Below, piece by piece: positions 1-8,505 of a DNA stretch of 64,000 nucleotides (position 1 is the first letter of the stretch; each line of letters starts with the position of its first letter). Under the pieces are notes generated by a model, which did not search any database, had not been told where the DNA came from, and saw nothing but the letters and a program-made list of their open reading frames with translations. Origin of the DNA: Betaproteobacteria bacterium (GTDB lineage Bacteria; Pseudomonadota; Gammaproteobacteria; Burkholderiales; SG8-41); contig JAKFYK010000004.1 in the NCBI GenBank assembly GCA_021730905.1, forward strand, positions 1 through 64,000, read 5' to 3'. The translations under genes were made by a program, and so were the position numbers.

Positions 1-2
1 AT

Positions 3-176
3 TTTCGCTGGCAGATACACACCTTCTGGTACAGCTTGCTGTGGACGTGCGTCGGGCTTGCCACTGCGATGTTCATCGTCGGGTTCTTCGTGCTGATGGC
101 ATCGTTGGTGTGGATGCTCTATCGCGCCATCAAAGGGTTGCTGAATCTGGAAGAAGGCAAGCCGATGGCGGGATGA
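3..176 (+). CDS. C-terminal end of a small membrane protein (5' end outside the window)
   Basis: The frame is open from the window edge and stops with TGA at 174-176. It gives about 57 residues: a tryptophan-rich WQIHTFWYSLLW segment, a long hydrophobic stretch (LATAMFIVGFFVLMASLVW) and a short polar tail ending EEGKPMAG. This resembles the last two helices of small DUF4870-type inner-membrane proteins with several helices. The start, the N-terminal half and the upstream neighbours are not visible, so no function is assigned. The next gene lies on the other strand and ends 47 bp away. Confidence 0.6.
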   Translation, partial: FRWQIHTFWYSLLWTCVGLATAMFIVGFFVLMASLVWMLYRAIKGLLNLEEGKPMAG

Positions 177-223
177 TGCTCGAGTTCATTTTCACGAAAC
201 TCGAACCAATCAGTACGTGCAGT

Positions 224-1192
224 TCATTTGGGCCGCAGTCCGATAGCAATAGCCCACTTGGTCAGCGCCTCAATTTGTGTGCGCCGTATTTTGTCCTGCT
301 CGTCAGGCGTGCTCGGCATGATTGCGTAGCCGAGCGCGTTGAACTTTTCGATAATGTCAGCGGATTCAAGCGCGCGTCCAATGTCCTTGCTGATTTTGTC
401 GACAATGGGACGCGGCGTTTGCGCAGGCGCCAGCAACGCGTTTGTCGATTCGGGACGTTTGAACTCCGGCAGGAATTCGCTCAGTGCCGGCGTGTCGGGC
501 AATTGGGGCAATCGCTGTGGCGTGTTCACGCCTAATGCCAGCAATCTCCCGTCCTTGATGAGCGGGTGCGCGGCAGCGTAGGTGAACACACCATAATGCA
601 CGCGGCCGGCAAGAACCTCAATGATGGCTTCCGGCTGCCCCTTGAACCCGACATGCACGGCTTTGATACCCGCAGTGAGCCTCACTCTTTCGCCTTGCAG
701 ATGCGATCCGCCGCCCGCACCCGCCGAAGCAAAAAACAGCTTGCCGGGATGTGCCTTGCCGAACGCTATGAGTTCCTTTACGGATTTGATTCCAATTGCG
801 GGAGATACCACCAGCGCTGATGCCGGGAATCCTAACTGGGCCACACCAGCGAAATCCTTGATAGGGTCATAGGGCAGGTTAGGCTGCAGCGCCGCGCTGG
901 CGACAAATGCACCTACAGCGATCAGGAGCGTGTAACCATCGGGAGTTGCTTTTGCCACTTGGACCGTGCCCAGTGTGCCGCCTGCTCCGGGTCGATTTTC
1001 AAAAATAACGGGTTGTCCCCAATATTCGCTTAGCTTGGGGCCGATGATGCGTGCGACGATGTCCGACGGATTGCCGGGAGTAGCGGGAACAACGATGCGA
1101 ACCGGCCGGTTCGGAAAGCTCTGCGCGGAAACCATGCTGCCAGAAGCAGCCATATATACCGCGACGAACAGCGCCTTGACGACTGTGTTCAT
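224..1192 (-). CDS. Bug/TctC family periplasmic tripartite tricarboxylate receptor
   Basis: This is a 322-residue extracytoplasmic solute-binding protein of the TTT (Bug) family, expected to bind a small carboxylate in the periplasm. A signal peptide (VVKALFVAVYMAASGSMVSAQS) precedes the family hallmark FPNRPVRIVVPATPGNPSDIVAR. ENRPGAGGTLGTVQVAKATPDGYTLL, also typical, follows. The frame opens farther upstream, at 1258, but ATG at 1192 is preferred because AGGAG lies six bases before it and the signal peptide then begins normally. No tctA or tctB permease gene is nearby. The gene diverges from a LysR regulator, which may control it. The ligand cannot be read from the sequence. Confidence 0.9.
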   Translation of the reverse strand: MNTVVKALFVAVYMAASGSMVSAQSFPNRPVRIVVPATPGNPSDIVARIIGPKLSEYWGQPVIFENRPGAGGTLGTVQVAKATPDGYTLLIAVGAFVASAALQPNLPYDPIKDFAGVAQLGFPASALVVSPAIGIKSVKELIAFGKAHPGKLFFASAGAGGGSHLQGERVRLTAGIKAVHVGFKGQPEAIIEVLAGRVHYGVFTYAAAHPLIKDGRLLALGVNTPQRLPQLPDTPALSEFLPEFKRPESTNALLAPAQTPRPIVDKISKDIGRALESADIIEKFNALGYAIMPSTPDEQDKIRRTQIEALTKWAIAIGLRPK

Positions 1193-1211
1193 GGCTACTC
1201 CTGTTTCCGGG

Positions 1212-1228
1212 TTGCTTACGATAAGCAA
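1212..1228. promoter_or_regulatory. Perfect inverted repeat, candidate LysR operator
   Basis: TTGCTTA-CGA-TAAGCAA is a perfect 7-bp inverted repeat with a 3-bp spacer. It sits 20 bp upstream of the receptor start and about 70 bp upstream of the divergent LysR start. Position and symmetry suit a regulator-binding site, although the half-site spacing is not the classical T-N11-A arrangement. Binding by the adjacent LysR protein is inference. Confidence 0.45.
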
Positions 1229-1298
1229 TAGATTGACACCCTGCCTTGTCATCCGCAATGATCCAGAAGTTCAAACTCGATGAAATTTGGTTACATAC

Positions 1299-2216
1299 AT
1301 GGAAATCCGCGACATACGCTATTTCAAGGAGGTGGCTGCGCGTTTGAATCTGGGACGAGCCGCACAAGCGCTGGACATGAGTACGACTGCGCTTAGCAAG
1401 AGTTTGCGGCGGCTTGAAAAGTCCGTTGGAGGCAAACTCGTCAAGCGAACGCCGAAAGGCGTGGAACTGACACCGGTAGGCGCGGCACTGTACGCGCAGT
1501 CCGCACGACTGCAACTGGTACTGGACGACATTCGTCACGAATCTGCAGACCTTGTGAGCGGGCGCAAGGGACATATCAGGGTAGGAGCGACACCCGGACT
1601 ATCGGAATATAGTGTTTCTGACGCCTACGCTGCTTTACTCAAGGAGTCACCCAAGGTTTCACTGAGGGCAACCGTTGTGGCCAGCTACCAAATTGTCTCT
1701 TGGTTGCAGAATGGAGATGTAGACTTTATTGTCAACACTGTGTGGCCGTCCATGCCAGCTGATTTGGTTTGCGAGCACCTGTTTTGTGATCGTAGAGTGG
1801 TTTACGCAGCATCAAATCATCGTCTCGCGAAGTTTAAGCGGGTCACGCTGGCCGATCTGGTTAATGAGCAGTGGTCGTCGGATATTGGTGCATCGAGTTG
1901 GAAAGCTTTTTGCAAGTTGTTTGAGGACAGGGGGCTGAAAATTCCCCAGCTGCTTATGGAATCCAATTCTCTCGAACTGCGGCTTCCTGTTATTGCGTCG
2001 TCGAACCTGCTCATTCAAAGCTCGAATACTGTGGTGCGGAAAGCGAAGCAGCGATACGACCTGGTTGAACTGCCCGTGGAGGGATTTAAAATCGTACGCA
2101 GGATGGGCGTCTACTACCGCAAGGACGGCTACCTGTCGCCTGCCGCGAAGCGCATGATCGAAATTCTCAAAGAGCAGGGCAGGGCGATCACTGAAAGCAA
2201 GCGCTGGCGAGCGTAG
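1299..2216 (+). CDS. LysR-type transcriptional regulator
   Basis: This is a 305-residue LTTR. The N-terminal winged helix-turn-helix is clear: IRDIRYFKEVAARLNLGRAAQ, then ALDMSTTALSKSLRRLE, then VGGKLVKRTPKGVELTPVGAALY. A periplasmic-binding-like effector domain follows from about residue 90. A TTG lies four codons upstream at 1287, but the first ATG at 1299 gives the usual length for the family. The gene diverges from a TctC receptor and is followed by a dehydratase, so it probably controls a small carboxylate or sugar-acid catabolic set. Codon usage is somewhat more AT-rich than in the neighbours, which is common for LysR genes and does not by itself show transfer. Confidence 0.93.
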   Translation: MEIRDIRYFKEVAARLNLGRAAQALDMSTTALSKSLRRLEKSVGGKLVKRTPKGVELTPVGAALYAQSARLQLVLDDIRHESADLVSGRKGHIRVGATPGLSEYSVSDAYAALLKESPKVSLRATVVASYQIVSWLQNGDVDFIVNTVWPSMPADLVCEHLFCDRRVVYAASNHRLAKFKRVTLADLVNEQWSSDIGASSWKAFCKLFEDRGLKIPQLLMESNSLELRLPVIASSNLLIQSSNTVVRKAKQRYDLVELPVEGFKIVRRMGVYYRKDGYLSPAAKRMIEILKEQGRAITESKRWRA

Positions 2217-2320
2217 CGTGACCGATATTGAGGCGGGTTGAAGATAAAGAATATTCCGCGAGCGTCTCGCTAGCCGTAAAATACGGGCTGGAAACAAAAC
2301 ACACCAGCAAGGAAAATCCA

Positions 2321-4045
2321 ATGGCAACACCCAAACGCGGCATGCGCAAGGGCCTCACAGCTTACGGCGACGAAGAATTCTCTCTTTTCCTGCGCAAAGC
2401 CTTCGTCAAGGCGATGGGTTACACCGACGACGCGCTTGATCGACCCATCATTGGGATTACCAATACCTTCAGTGGTTTCAACGCGTGCCATCGCAATGTG
2501 CCGGAGCTTATCGAAGCGGTGAAGCGCGGGGTAATGCTGGCGGGCGGACTGCCGGTGGAATTTCCGACGATCACACTGCATGAATCGTTCGCGCATCCGA
2601 CCAGCATGTATCTGCGCAACCTGATGTCGATCGACACCGAGGAGATGATCCGCGGCCAGCCGGTGGACGCCGTGGTGCTGATCGGCGGTTGCGACAAAAC
2701 CGTGCCGGCGCTGCTGATGGGCGCCGCGAGCGCCAATGTGCCGGCGATCATGCTGGTGACGGGGCCGATGATCACCGGTGATCACAAGGGCGAGCGTCTC
2801 GGCGCGTGTACTGATTGCCGCCGCTTCTGGGGTAAATATCGCGCCAATGAAATCTCCGAACAGGAAATCGGCGAGATCAACAACAAGCTGGCACCCTCGG
2901 CCGGTACCTGCATGGTGATGGGTACGGCGAGTACCATGGCGCTGTGTACGGAAGCCATGGGGATGATGTTGCCCGGCGGTGCATGCACGCCGGCGGTGAT
3001 GGCCGACCGGCTACGCCACGCCGAGGCCAGCGGTGCACGCGCGGTGGCGATGGCAAAAGAAAAATTGACACCCGACAAGATCATGACGCCCGAAGCGTTC
3101 GAAAATGCGCTGCGCGTGTTATTGGCGGTGGGCGGTTCGACCAATGCCATCGTGCATCTCACCGCGATGGCGGGGCGACTCGGCATCAAGATTGATCTCG
3201 ATGCATTCGACAAAATGGGACGCGAGACGCCCGTGCTGGTCGATCTTAAGCCCACGGGCCAGCACTACATGGAGGATCTGGAGAAGGCGGGGGGGCTGGT
3301 GGTCATTCTTCGCGAAATCAGGAAGCTGTTGAACCTCGATGCATTGACTGTCACCGGCGACACGCTGGGTGAAAACATCAAAGCCGCAGCGCCCGCGTGG
3401 AAACAGGATGTGGTGCGTCCGTTCAACGATCCGATCTTCAAGGGCGGCAGCATCGCCGTGCTGCGCGGCAATCTTGCGCCCGAAGGCGCGATCATCAAGC
3501 AGGCAGCGGCGAGTCCGAAGCTGATGCAGCACACCGGCCGTGCCGTGGTGTTCGAGTCGCTGGAGGATCTGGCGGATCGCATCGATGACCCGAAGCTGGA
3601 TGTCAAGGATGACGATATCCTCGTCATGCAGAACGCAGGGCCGAAAGGCGCACCGGGCATGCCGGAGGCGGGTTATATCCCGATTCCGAAAAAGCTCGCG
3701 CAGAAGGGTTTGAAGGACATGATCCGCATTTCCGATGCACGCATGAGCGGCACCGCGTTCGGCGCGATCGTGTTGCATGTGACGCCGGAATCCGCACTGG
3801 GCGGGCCGCTGGCACTGGTGAAAACCGGCGACAGGATCAAGCTCGACGTGCCGGCGCGCAAGATCGAACTGCTGGTGTCCGGTGAAGAACTCGAAGCGCG
3901 GCGCAAGGCATGGAAAAAACCGCGCGCGCGCAAGGAAGACGGGCGCGGCTATCGCAAGCTGTTCATGGACACTGTGATGCAGGCAGACCGTGGTTGCGAT
4001 TTTGATTTTCTCGCGCCGGAGAGTACCATTAGTATTCCGCGGTAA
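2321..4045 (+). CDS. IlvD/Edd family dehydratase (dihydroxy-acid or sugar-acid dehydratase)
   Basis: This 574-residue enzyme belongs to the Fe-S family that dehydrates dihydroxy acids (IlvD) and aldonates (Edd, arabinonate and xylonate dehydratases) to 2-keto acids. All three cluster cysteines are visible: C56 in NACHRN, C124 in GGCDKTVPALLMG and C197 in AGTCMVMGTAST. K126 after GGCD is the usual Mg-associated lysine. ATG at 2321 is chosen over the earlier in-frame codon at 2228 because AAGGA lies just before it and the family motif begins right after. The LysR/TctC neighbourhood and the CTDCRRFWGKY region favour a catabolic sugar-acid dehydratase over biosynthetic IlvD. The substrate is undetermined. 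Confidence 0.88.
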   Translation: MATPKRGMRKGLTAYGDEEFSLFLRKAFVKAMGYTDDALDRPIIGITNTFSGFNACHRNVPELIEAVKRGVMLAGGLPVEFPTITLHESFAHPTSMYLRNLMSIDTEEMIRGQPVDAVVLIGGCDKTVPALLMGAASANVPAIMLVTGPMITGDHKGERLGACTDCRRFWGKYRANEISEQEIGEINNKLAPSAGTCMVMGTASTMALCTEAMGMMLPGGACTPAVMADRLRHAEASGARAVAMAKEKLTPDKIMTPEAFENALRVLLAVGGSTNAIVHLTAMAGRLGIKIDLDAFDKMGRETPVLVDLKPTGQHYMEDLEKAGGLVVILREIRKLLNLDALTVTGDTLGENIKAAAPAWKQDVVRPFNDPIFKGGSIAVLRGNLAPEGAIIKQAAASPKLMQHTGRAVVFESLEDLADRIDDPKLDVKDDDILVMQNAGPKGAPGMPEAGYIPIPKKLAQKGLKDMIRISDARMSGTAFGAIVLHVTPESALGGPLALVKTGDRIKLDVPARKIELLVSGEELEARRKAWKKPRARKEDGRGYRKLFMDTVMQADRGCDFDFLAPESTISIPR

Positions 4046-4112
4046 GCGCGCCGTAACAAAGTTCGATTAAGATCATCAAGCGACCTTCCTTTTCCACGTT
4101 TTTCAGGTGACC

Positions 4113-4580
4113 ATGTCTCGTTCCAAAAAAAGTTCGCGACGGCGTTTTGCCGTACGCAAATCAGGCATACACGGGCGCGGGGTGTTTGCGCTGACCAATA
4201 TTCCCAGGCGCACTAGGCTTATAGAGTATCTGGGTGAGCGCATGACGCACGACGAAGCCGACAATCGTTATGCTGATTTGCATGACGGCAGCGCGCATAC
4301 CATGCTGATGGCGGTGGATGACGAGGTCGTGATTGATGCTACCCAGCGGGGAAGTTCCGCGCGCTGGATTAATCATTCCTGCGCGCCGAATTGCGATGCG
4401 ATTGAAGACAATGGCCGCGTGTTCATAGAAACCACCCGTGCCATTCGGGTGGGCGAGGAACTTGCTTACGACTATGCGCTGATTGTCGAGGAGCGCCATA
4501 CGGCGAAGCTGAAACGCGAGCACGCGTGCTTCTGTGGTGCGCGGCGCTGCCGCGGCACCATGCTGGGAAAGAAACGCTGA
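4113..4580 (+). CDS. Small SET-domain protein (putative protein lysine methyltransferase)
   Basis: This 155-residue protein is almost entirely a SET domain. SGIHGRGVFA is the AdoMet-binding GxG segment, RWINHSCAPNC is the pseudoknot NHSC motif, and GEELAYDYAL supplies the catalytic Tyr region. A cysteine-rich post-SET tail, CFCGARRCRGTM, follows and together with NHSC would bind zinc. The basic N-terminus (SRSKKSSRRRF) may contact nucleic acid or an acidic partner. ATG at 4113 follows AGGTG, and a GTG two codons earlier is less likely. SET proteins of this compact type are sporadic in bacteria and their targets are mostly unknown. The gene stands alone between a dehydratase and convergent typA. 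Confidence 0.9.
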   Translation: MSRSKKSSRRRFAVRKSGIHGRGVFALTNIPRRTRLIEYLGERMTHDEADNRYADLHDGSAHTMLMAVDDEVVIDATQRGSSARWINHSCAPNCDAIEDNGRVFIETTRAIRVGEELAYDYALIVEERHTAKLKREHACFCGARRCRGTMLGKKR

Positions 4581-4590
4581 ATCTGCGTTT

Positions 4591-4710
4591 TCAGCCGTCT
4601 TTGTTACGCATCCAATTGGCGGTTTTGTAGAACTGCCCTACAAGTCACGCGCGCACTTTGGCATCGCCGCCGATCATCTGGTAGGGCGTGCCTTCCGGGC
4701 CAGGCTTCAT
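4591..4710 (-). pseudogene. Internally deleted remnant of a group II truncated hemoglobin
   Basis: Nine bases downstream of the typA stop, ATG at 4710 begins MKPGPEGTPYQMIGG then DAKVRA. This resembles the amino terminus of proteobacterial group II truncated globins (TPYxxIGGExxVRxLVxxFY). TGA follows after 21 codons. The same frame then reads LVGQFY, KTANWMRNKDG and a second stop. That last part resembles the carboxyl end of the same family (ADWMRN...). The roughly 90 central residues carrying the heme pocket are missing. I read it as a decayed globin gene that once formed an operon with typA. The match is from memory of the family and needs a search. Confidence 0.55.
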
Positions 4711-4719
4711 GGTGCGCTG

Positions 4720-6540
4720 CTATGCAGCTGCACGCGCTGCGCGCTTGCGGTCATGCTCCAGCAAAAAACGCTTGCGGATGCGGATCGACTTCGGCGTGAT
4801 CTCGACGAGCTCATCATCGGCGATGAATTCAATCGCAGATTCCAGCGTAACCTGAATCGGCGGGACCAGCCGCACCGCTTCGTCGGTGCCGGAGGCGCGC
4901 ACGTTGGTCAGCTGCTTGCCCTTGATTGGGTTGACCACCAGGTCGTTGTCGCGGCTGTGAATGCCGATGACGATGCCCTCGTAGAGCGGATCGCCGGGGC
5001 TGACGAACATTTTGCCGCGCTCCTGCAGTTTCCACAGGGCGTAGGCCACCGCCGTGCCGTTTTCGGCAGAGATCAGCACGCCATTGCGGCGCTCTTCCAT
5101 GTCGGGCTTCATCGGGCCGTAGTCGTCGAACACGTGGCTCATCAGGCCGGTGCCGCGCGTCATGGTGAGAAAATCCGACTGGAATCCGATGAGGCCGCGC
5201 GCGGGTATGCGATAGTCAAGGCGCACGCGGCCCTTGCCGTCGGATTGCATATCCTGCAAATCACCCCGGCGCGCGCCCAGCGCTTCCATCACTGCGCCTT
5301 GATTGGCATCTTCGCAATCGACGGTGAGCATTTCGTAAGGCTCGTGCTTCTCGCCGTTGATTTCCTTGATGACGACGCGGGGGCGCGACACCGCGAGCTC
5401 ATAACCTTCGCGCCGCATGTTTTCCAGCAATATGGTGAGATGCAGCTCGCCGCGTCCCGACACTTCAAACACGTCGGCGTCCGACGTTTCCACGACTTTA
5501 AGCGCGACGTTGCTCATTACCTCGCGTTGCAGCCGCTCGCGTATCTGGCGGCTGGTGACGAATTTGCCTTCGCGTCCGGCGAGCGGCGAGGTGTTCACCT
5601 GAAAATTCATGGTGAGCGTGGGCTCGTCCACTTTCAGCAGCGGCAGCGCCTCGGGCTTTTCAATGTCGGTTAGGGTGACGCCGATGCCAACATCCTCAAT
5701 GCCGTTGACGAGCACGATATCGCCGGCTTGGGCTTCGTCTGCAACGGTGCGGTCCAGCCCCTTGAAAACCAGTACTTGCCCCACCTTGGCGGGCTTGGGC
5801 GCGATATCTTCCGGACCGCGCATTACCATCACTTGCTGGCCGGGACGGATGCGTCCGCGCGTAATGCGGCCGATGCCGATGCGGCCGACGTAACTTGAAT
5901 AGTCGAGCGAACAAATTTGCAATTGCAGCAGGCCGTCCGGATCATCGTTGCGCACCGGCACATGCTGGATGATGGCTTCAAACAACGGATCCAGATTGCC
6001 CTCGCGCGCGTTGGCATCGAGGCTGGCATATCCGTTCAACGCCGAGGCGTAGATCACCGGGAAATCGAGCTGCTCTTCGGTCGCGCCGAGCTTGTCGAAC
6101 AGATCAAACGTGTGGTTGACCACCCAGTCGGCGCGTGCACCCGGACGATCAATTTTGTTGACCACCACGATGGGTTTCAGACCCAGCGCCAGCGCCTTGC
6201 GCGTGACAAAACGCGTTTGCGGCATCGGGCCTTCGACGGCATCGACCAGCAACAGCACACCATCGACCATCGACAGCACGCGCTCGACTTCACCGCCGAA
6301 ATCGGCGTGGCCGGGGGTATCCACGATGTTGATATGAGTGCCCTGCCAGGTTACCGCACAATTCTTCGCGAGTATGGTGATGCCGCGTTCTTTCTCGATG
6401 TCGTTGCTGTCCATCACGCGTTCTTCAATGTGCTGGTGCGCAGCGAACGTGCCCGATTGGCGCAACAGCTTGTCGACCAGCGTGGTTTTGCCGTGGTCGA
6501 CGTGGGCGATGATGGCGATGTTGCGTATTGCGCGGGACAT
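4720..6540 (-). CDS. typA: Ribosome-associated translational GTPase TypA/BipA
   Basis: This 606-residue GTPase has full family length. The G domain carries G1 ([15 protein letters not shown], about residues 12-26), the switch region [14 protein letters not shown]3 ([14 protein letters not shown]) and G4 (NKIDRPGAR). EF-G-like domains III and V and the BipA-specific C-terminus ([31 protein letters not shown]) follow. BipA binds the ribosome in a GTP-dependent way and assists 50S assembly and stress adaptation, notably in the cold. It starts at ATG 6540, is transcribed divergently from the DEAD-box helicase, and is followed by a globin-gene remnant with which it probably once formed an operon. 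Confidence 0.97.
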   Translation of the reverse strand: MSRAIRNIAIIAHVDHGKTTLVDKLLRQSGTFAAHQHIEERVMDSNDIEKERGITILAKNCAVTWQGTHINIVDTPGHADFGGEVERVLSMVDGVLLLVDAVEGPMPQTRFVTRKALALGLKPIVVVNKIDRPGARADWVVNHTFDLFDKLGATEEQLDFPVIYASALNGYASLDANAREGNLDPLFEAIIQHVPVRNDDPDGLLQLQICSLDYSSYVGRIGIGRITRGRIRPGQQVMVMRGPEDIAPKPAKVGQVLVFKGLDRTVADEAQAGDIVLVNGIEDVGIGVTLTDIEKPEALPLLKVDEPTLTMNFQVNTSPLAGREGKFVTSRQIRERLQREVMSNVALKVVETSDADVFEVSGRGELHLTILLENMRREGYELAVSRPRVVIKEINGEKHEPYEMLTVDCEDANQGAVMEALGARRGDLQDMQSDGKGRVRLDYRIPARGLIGFQSDFLTMTRGTGLMSHVFDDYGPMKPDMEERRNGVLISAENGTAVAYALWKLQERGKMFVSPGDPLYEGIVIGIHSRDNDLVVNPIKGKQLTNVRASGTDEAVRLVPPIQVTLESAIEFIADDELVEITPKSIRIRKRFLLEHDRKRAARAAA

Positions 6541-6847
6541 GGCGATTCCGGCTCAGTAAAAAGGCCGCGATTGTAGCACGGCAACTGGATTAAGTCGCTG
6601 TAGGTCATTGAATTTTCTGCAAAAGCTTGATATTCGCAAAAATGATGCATCGCAAAAAATCATTAGCCTTTTCCGTGACTTACAGGTATAGTGCGCGCAC
6701 CTCATGACCGGCCTCATTTTTGTAATCAGGTGGTTGTTGAGATGCATCTGTCCCTGACCCACCTGTTTCAGCTTCCTTCCTTTCTTCCTCCGGAATAGCT
6801 GCTTCTGCCACGGTTAGCGACGATACCCGTGCGCTGGCCGTGCTCGC

Positions 6848-6868
6848 CTGTCGATCCTTTTGCGACAG
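6848..6868 (+). promoter_or_regulatory. Leader hairpin 1 upstream of the DEAD-box helicase
   Basis: CTGTCG and CGACAG form a 6-bp stem around a 9-nt loop. Eight bases after it comes a run of six T. It could be a weak intrinsic terminator or a structured leader element of the helicase mRNA. Confidence 0.35.
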
Positions 6869-6895
6869 CCGTTCCTTTTTTGTCCGCGCTTTTTT

Positions 6896-6916
6896 AGACC
6901 GCCAGGTTGGCGGTCT
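6896..6916 (+). promoter_or_regulatory. Leader hairpin 2 close to the helicase start codon
   Basis: AGACCGCCA-GGT-TGGCGGTCT is a perfect 9-bp stem with a 3-nt loop, ending 23 bp before the helicase ATG. No T run follows it on either strand, so it is not an ordinary terminator. A stable hairpin next to a weak ribosome-binding region suits translational control, for instance by temperature or by the helicase itself. That role is inference. Confidence 0.5.
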
Positions 6917-6939
6917 GCTGTGTCTATTGAAAGAAACAA

Positions 6940-8271
6940 ATGTCATTTGAATCACTAAATCTGAATCCCACCATCGTGCAGGCTATTACCGCTGCCGGTT
7001 ACACCGAACCCACCGCCGTTCAGGCGCAAGCCATACCCGATGCCATCGCCGGTCATGACTTGATGGTGTCCGCGCCCACTGGCACCGGCAAAACCGCCGC
7101 GTTTGTGCTGCCCGCACTGCAACGTCTCGGCACGGCGCCCGCAAAGCATGGCCGCGGCCCGCGCGTGCTAGTACTGACTCCTACGCGCGAACTCGCGTTG
7201 CAAGTCACCAACGCCGTTTCCAAGTACAGCAGGGGTATGCGTCACGTGCGTACCGGCACCGTGCTCGGCGGCATGCCGTACCCGAAGCAACGCAAACTGC
7301 TCGACAGCCCGCTCGATATCCTGGTGGCGACCCCTGGCCGTCTGATTGATTTTATGGAGCAGGGCAAAGTTGATTTTTCCCGCCTCGAACTGCTGGTGCT
7401 AGACGAAGCCGACCGCATGCTCGACATGGGTTTTATCAAACCCGTCGAAACTATTGCCGCAGCGACGCCGACCACGCGCCAGACCATGTTGTTTTCGGCG
7501 ACGCTCGACGGCGGCATCGCCCAACTCGGCAAACGCCTGCTGCGCAATCCGAAGCTGATTGAAGTGGCCGCGCCCAGGGCGCGCCACGAAAACATCGAGC
7601 AACGCCTGCACTACGTCGATGACGGCAGTCACAAAGGCCGCCTGCTCGACCATTTTCTGCGCGACGTGGCGCTCGATCAGGCGATTGTATTTACCGCTAC
7701 CAAGCGCGGTGCGGATCGTCTTGCCAGCAAGCTTTATGAAGATGGCCACGCAGCGGCGGCATTGCACGGCGACATGAATCAATCGCAGCGCAATCGCACG
7801 CTGGCAAAAATGCGCAGCGGTAACGTGCGCGTGCTGGTCGCCACTGATGTCGCGGCGCGCGGCATCGACGTGCCGAGCATTTCACACGTGATCAATTACG
7901 ATCTGCCGAAAGCCGCCGAAGACTATGTTCACCGCATCGGGCGTACCGGACGCGCTGGTATAAATGGCATCGCGATTTCGTTTGCGGCGCCGGATGACGG
8001 CTGGCAAGTGCGGCAGATCGAACGCTATACCGGCCATGCCATCGTCGCGCATGTGGTGGAGGGGATGGAGCCCAAAGTTCCACAACGCAGTTCGCACAAA
8101 CCGGGGCCGCGCCAGGGTAAGGGAGGCAAAAGTGGCGGATACGCAGGACGCAGCGCAGGCGCGGGCCGTGCGGCGCCGGGCAGTGCTGGACGCTGGGGCA
8201 AGCCCGCTGGTGGCCCGGCGGCGTCACGCGGCAAGCCGGAACGCTCGTATTCATCGTTTCGCGGCCGCTAA
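6940..8271 (+). CDS. rhlE: DEAD-box ATP-dependent RNA helicase, RhlE type
   Basis: This 443-residue helicase has all the core motifs: Q motif (YTEPTAVQAQAIP), motif I (APTGTGKT), Ia (PTRELALQ), Ib (TPGR), II (DEADRMLDMGF), III (SATLD), then RGIDVPSISHVINYDLP and HRIGRTGR. The last 65 residues are a Gly/Lys/Arg-rich tail (GPRQGKGGKSGG...) typical of RhlE, which unwinds short RNA duplexes in ribosome assembly and mRNA decay. The leader contains a strong hairpin 23 bp before the start, and the Shine-Dalgarno sequence (GAAAGA) is weak, so translational control is plausible. RhlE versus another small DEAD-box protein is judged from length and tail. Confidence 0.92.
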   Translation: MSFESLNLNPTIVQAITAAGYTEPTAVQAQAIPDAIAGHDLMVSAPTGTGKTAAFVLPALQRLGTAPAKHGRGPRVLVLTPTRELALQVTNAVSKYSRGMRHVRTGTVLGGMPYPKQRKLLDSPLDILVATPGRLIDFMEQGKVDFSRLELLVLDEADRMLDMGFIKPVETIAAATPTTRQTMLFSATLDGGIAQLGKRLLRNPKLIEVAAPRARHENIEQRLHYVDDGSHKGRLLDHFLRDVALDQAIVFTATKRGADRLASKLYEDGHAAAALHGDMNQSQRNRTLAKMRSGNVRVLVATDVAARGIDVPSISHVINYDLPKAAEDYVHRIGRTGRAGINGIAISFAAPDDGWQVRQIERYTGHAIVAHVVEGMEPKVPQRSSHKPGPRQGKGGKSGGYAGRSAGAGRAAPGSAGRWGKPAGGPAASRGKPERSYSSFRGR

Positions 8272-8303
8272 GACCGCATGGGCATGAGCGAGACTATTAT
8301 GTG

Positions 8304-8330
8304 TAAAAAATCATTTAAAACAAATACTTG
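8304..8330 (-). repeat. AT-rich dispersed repeat, copy 1 (minus orientation)
   Basis: Read on the minus strand this is CAAGTATTTGTTTTAAATGA followed by a T-rich tail. It matches the consensus TAAGTATTTGTTTTTATT seen at eight other intergenic places in the window. It lies 33 bp after the helicase stop and 176 bp before a TctC gene. Confidence 0.7.
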
Positions 8331-8379
8331 CTGTCCGTTGCGGCGGATGGCACGGTTGTGGCGTATGCTGCCCAAGCGT

Positions 8380-8399
8380 GTCAAGCGTTAGGGCTTGAC
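8380..8399. promoter_or_regulatory. Inverted repeat upstream of tctC, candidate operator
   Basis: GTCAAGC-GTTAGG-GCTTGAC is a 7-bp inverted repeat with a 6-bp spacer, about 107 bp before the TctC start. A TATACA hexamer lies just downstream at about 8423, so the repeat could be a regulator site near a promoter. No regulator gene is adjacent, and the assignment is tentative. Confidence 0.35.
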
Positions 8400-8505
8400 G
8401 CTGGTCAATCCAGGCGTGAATCTATACACGAAAACAAGCGGGTAGATTTGCGGTACAAAGCTTTTCAAGCTGATTTCGACAACCGCGTTTAGGAGGAGTC
8501 AAATC

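Larger units (their letters stand above)
6541..6939. other. 399-bp intergenic region between typA and the helicase, with a probable long helicase leader
   Basis: No convincing gene lies in this divergent gap. An open frame on the minus strand (6680-6955) has low-complexity Lys/Glu/Ser composition and overlaps the helicase start, so it was dismissed. A TATAGT hexamer at 6687-6692 with an upstream GG could be a -10 for the helicase, giving a leader of roughly 240 nt. The last 100 bases carry two hairpins (6848-6868 and 6896-6916) separated by T-rich sequence. The typA promoter must also lie here but is not obvious. Confidence 0.5.

Noticed and set aside
4534-5673. A 379-codon open frame on the plus strand
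   Set aside because: It overlaps the end of the SET gene and runs antisense to typA. The translation has no recognisable domain.
6680-6955. A 91-codon frame on the minus strand upstream of the helicase
   Set aside because: Low-complexity composition, overlap with the helicase start and hairpin, and no ribosome-binding site.
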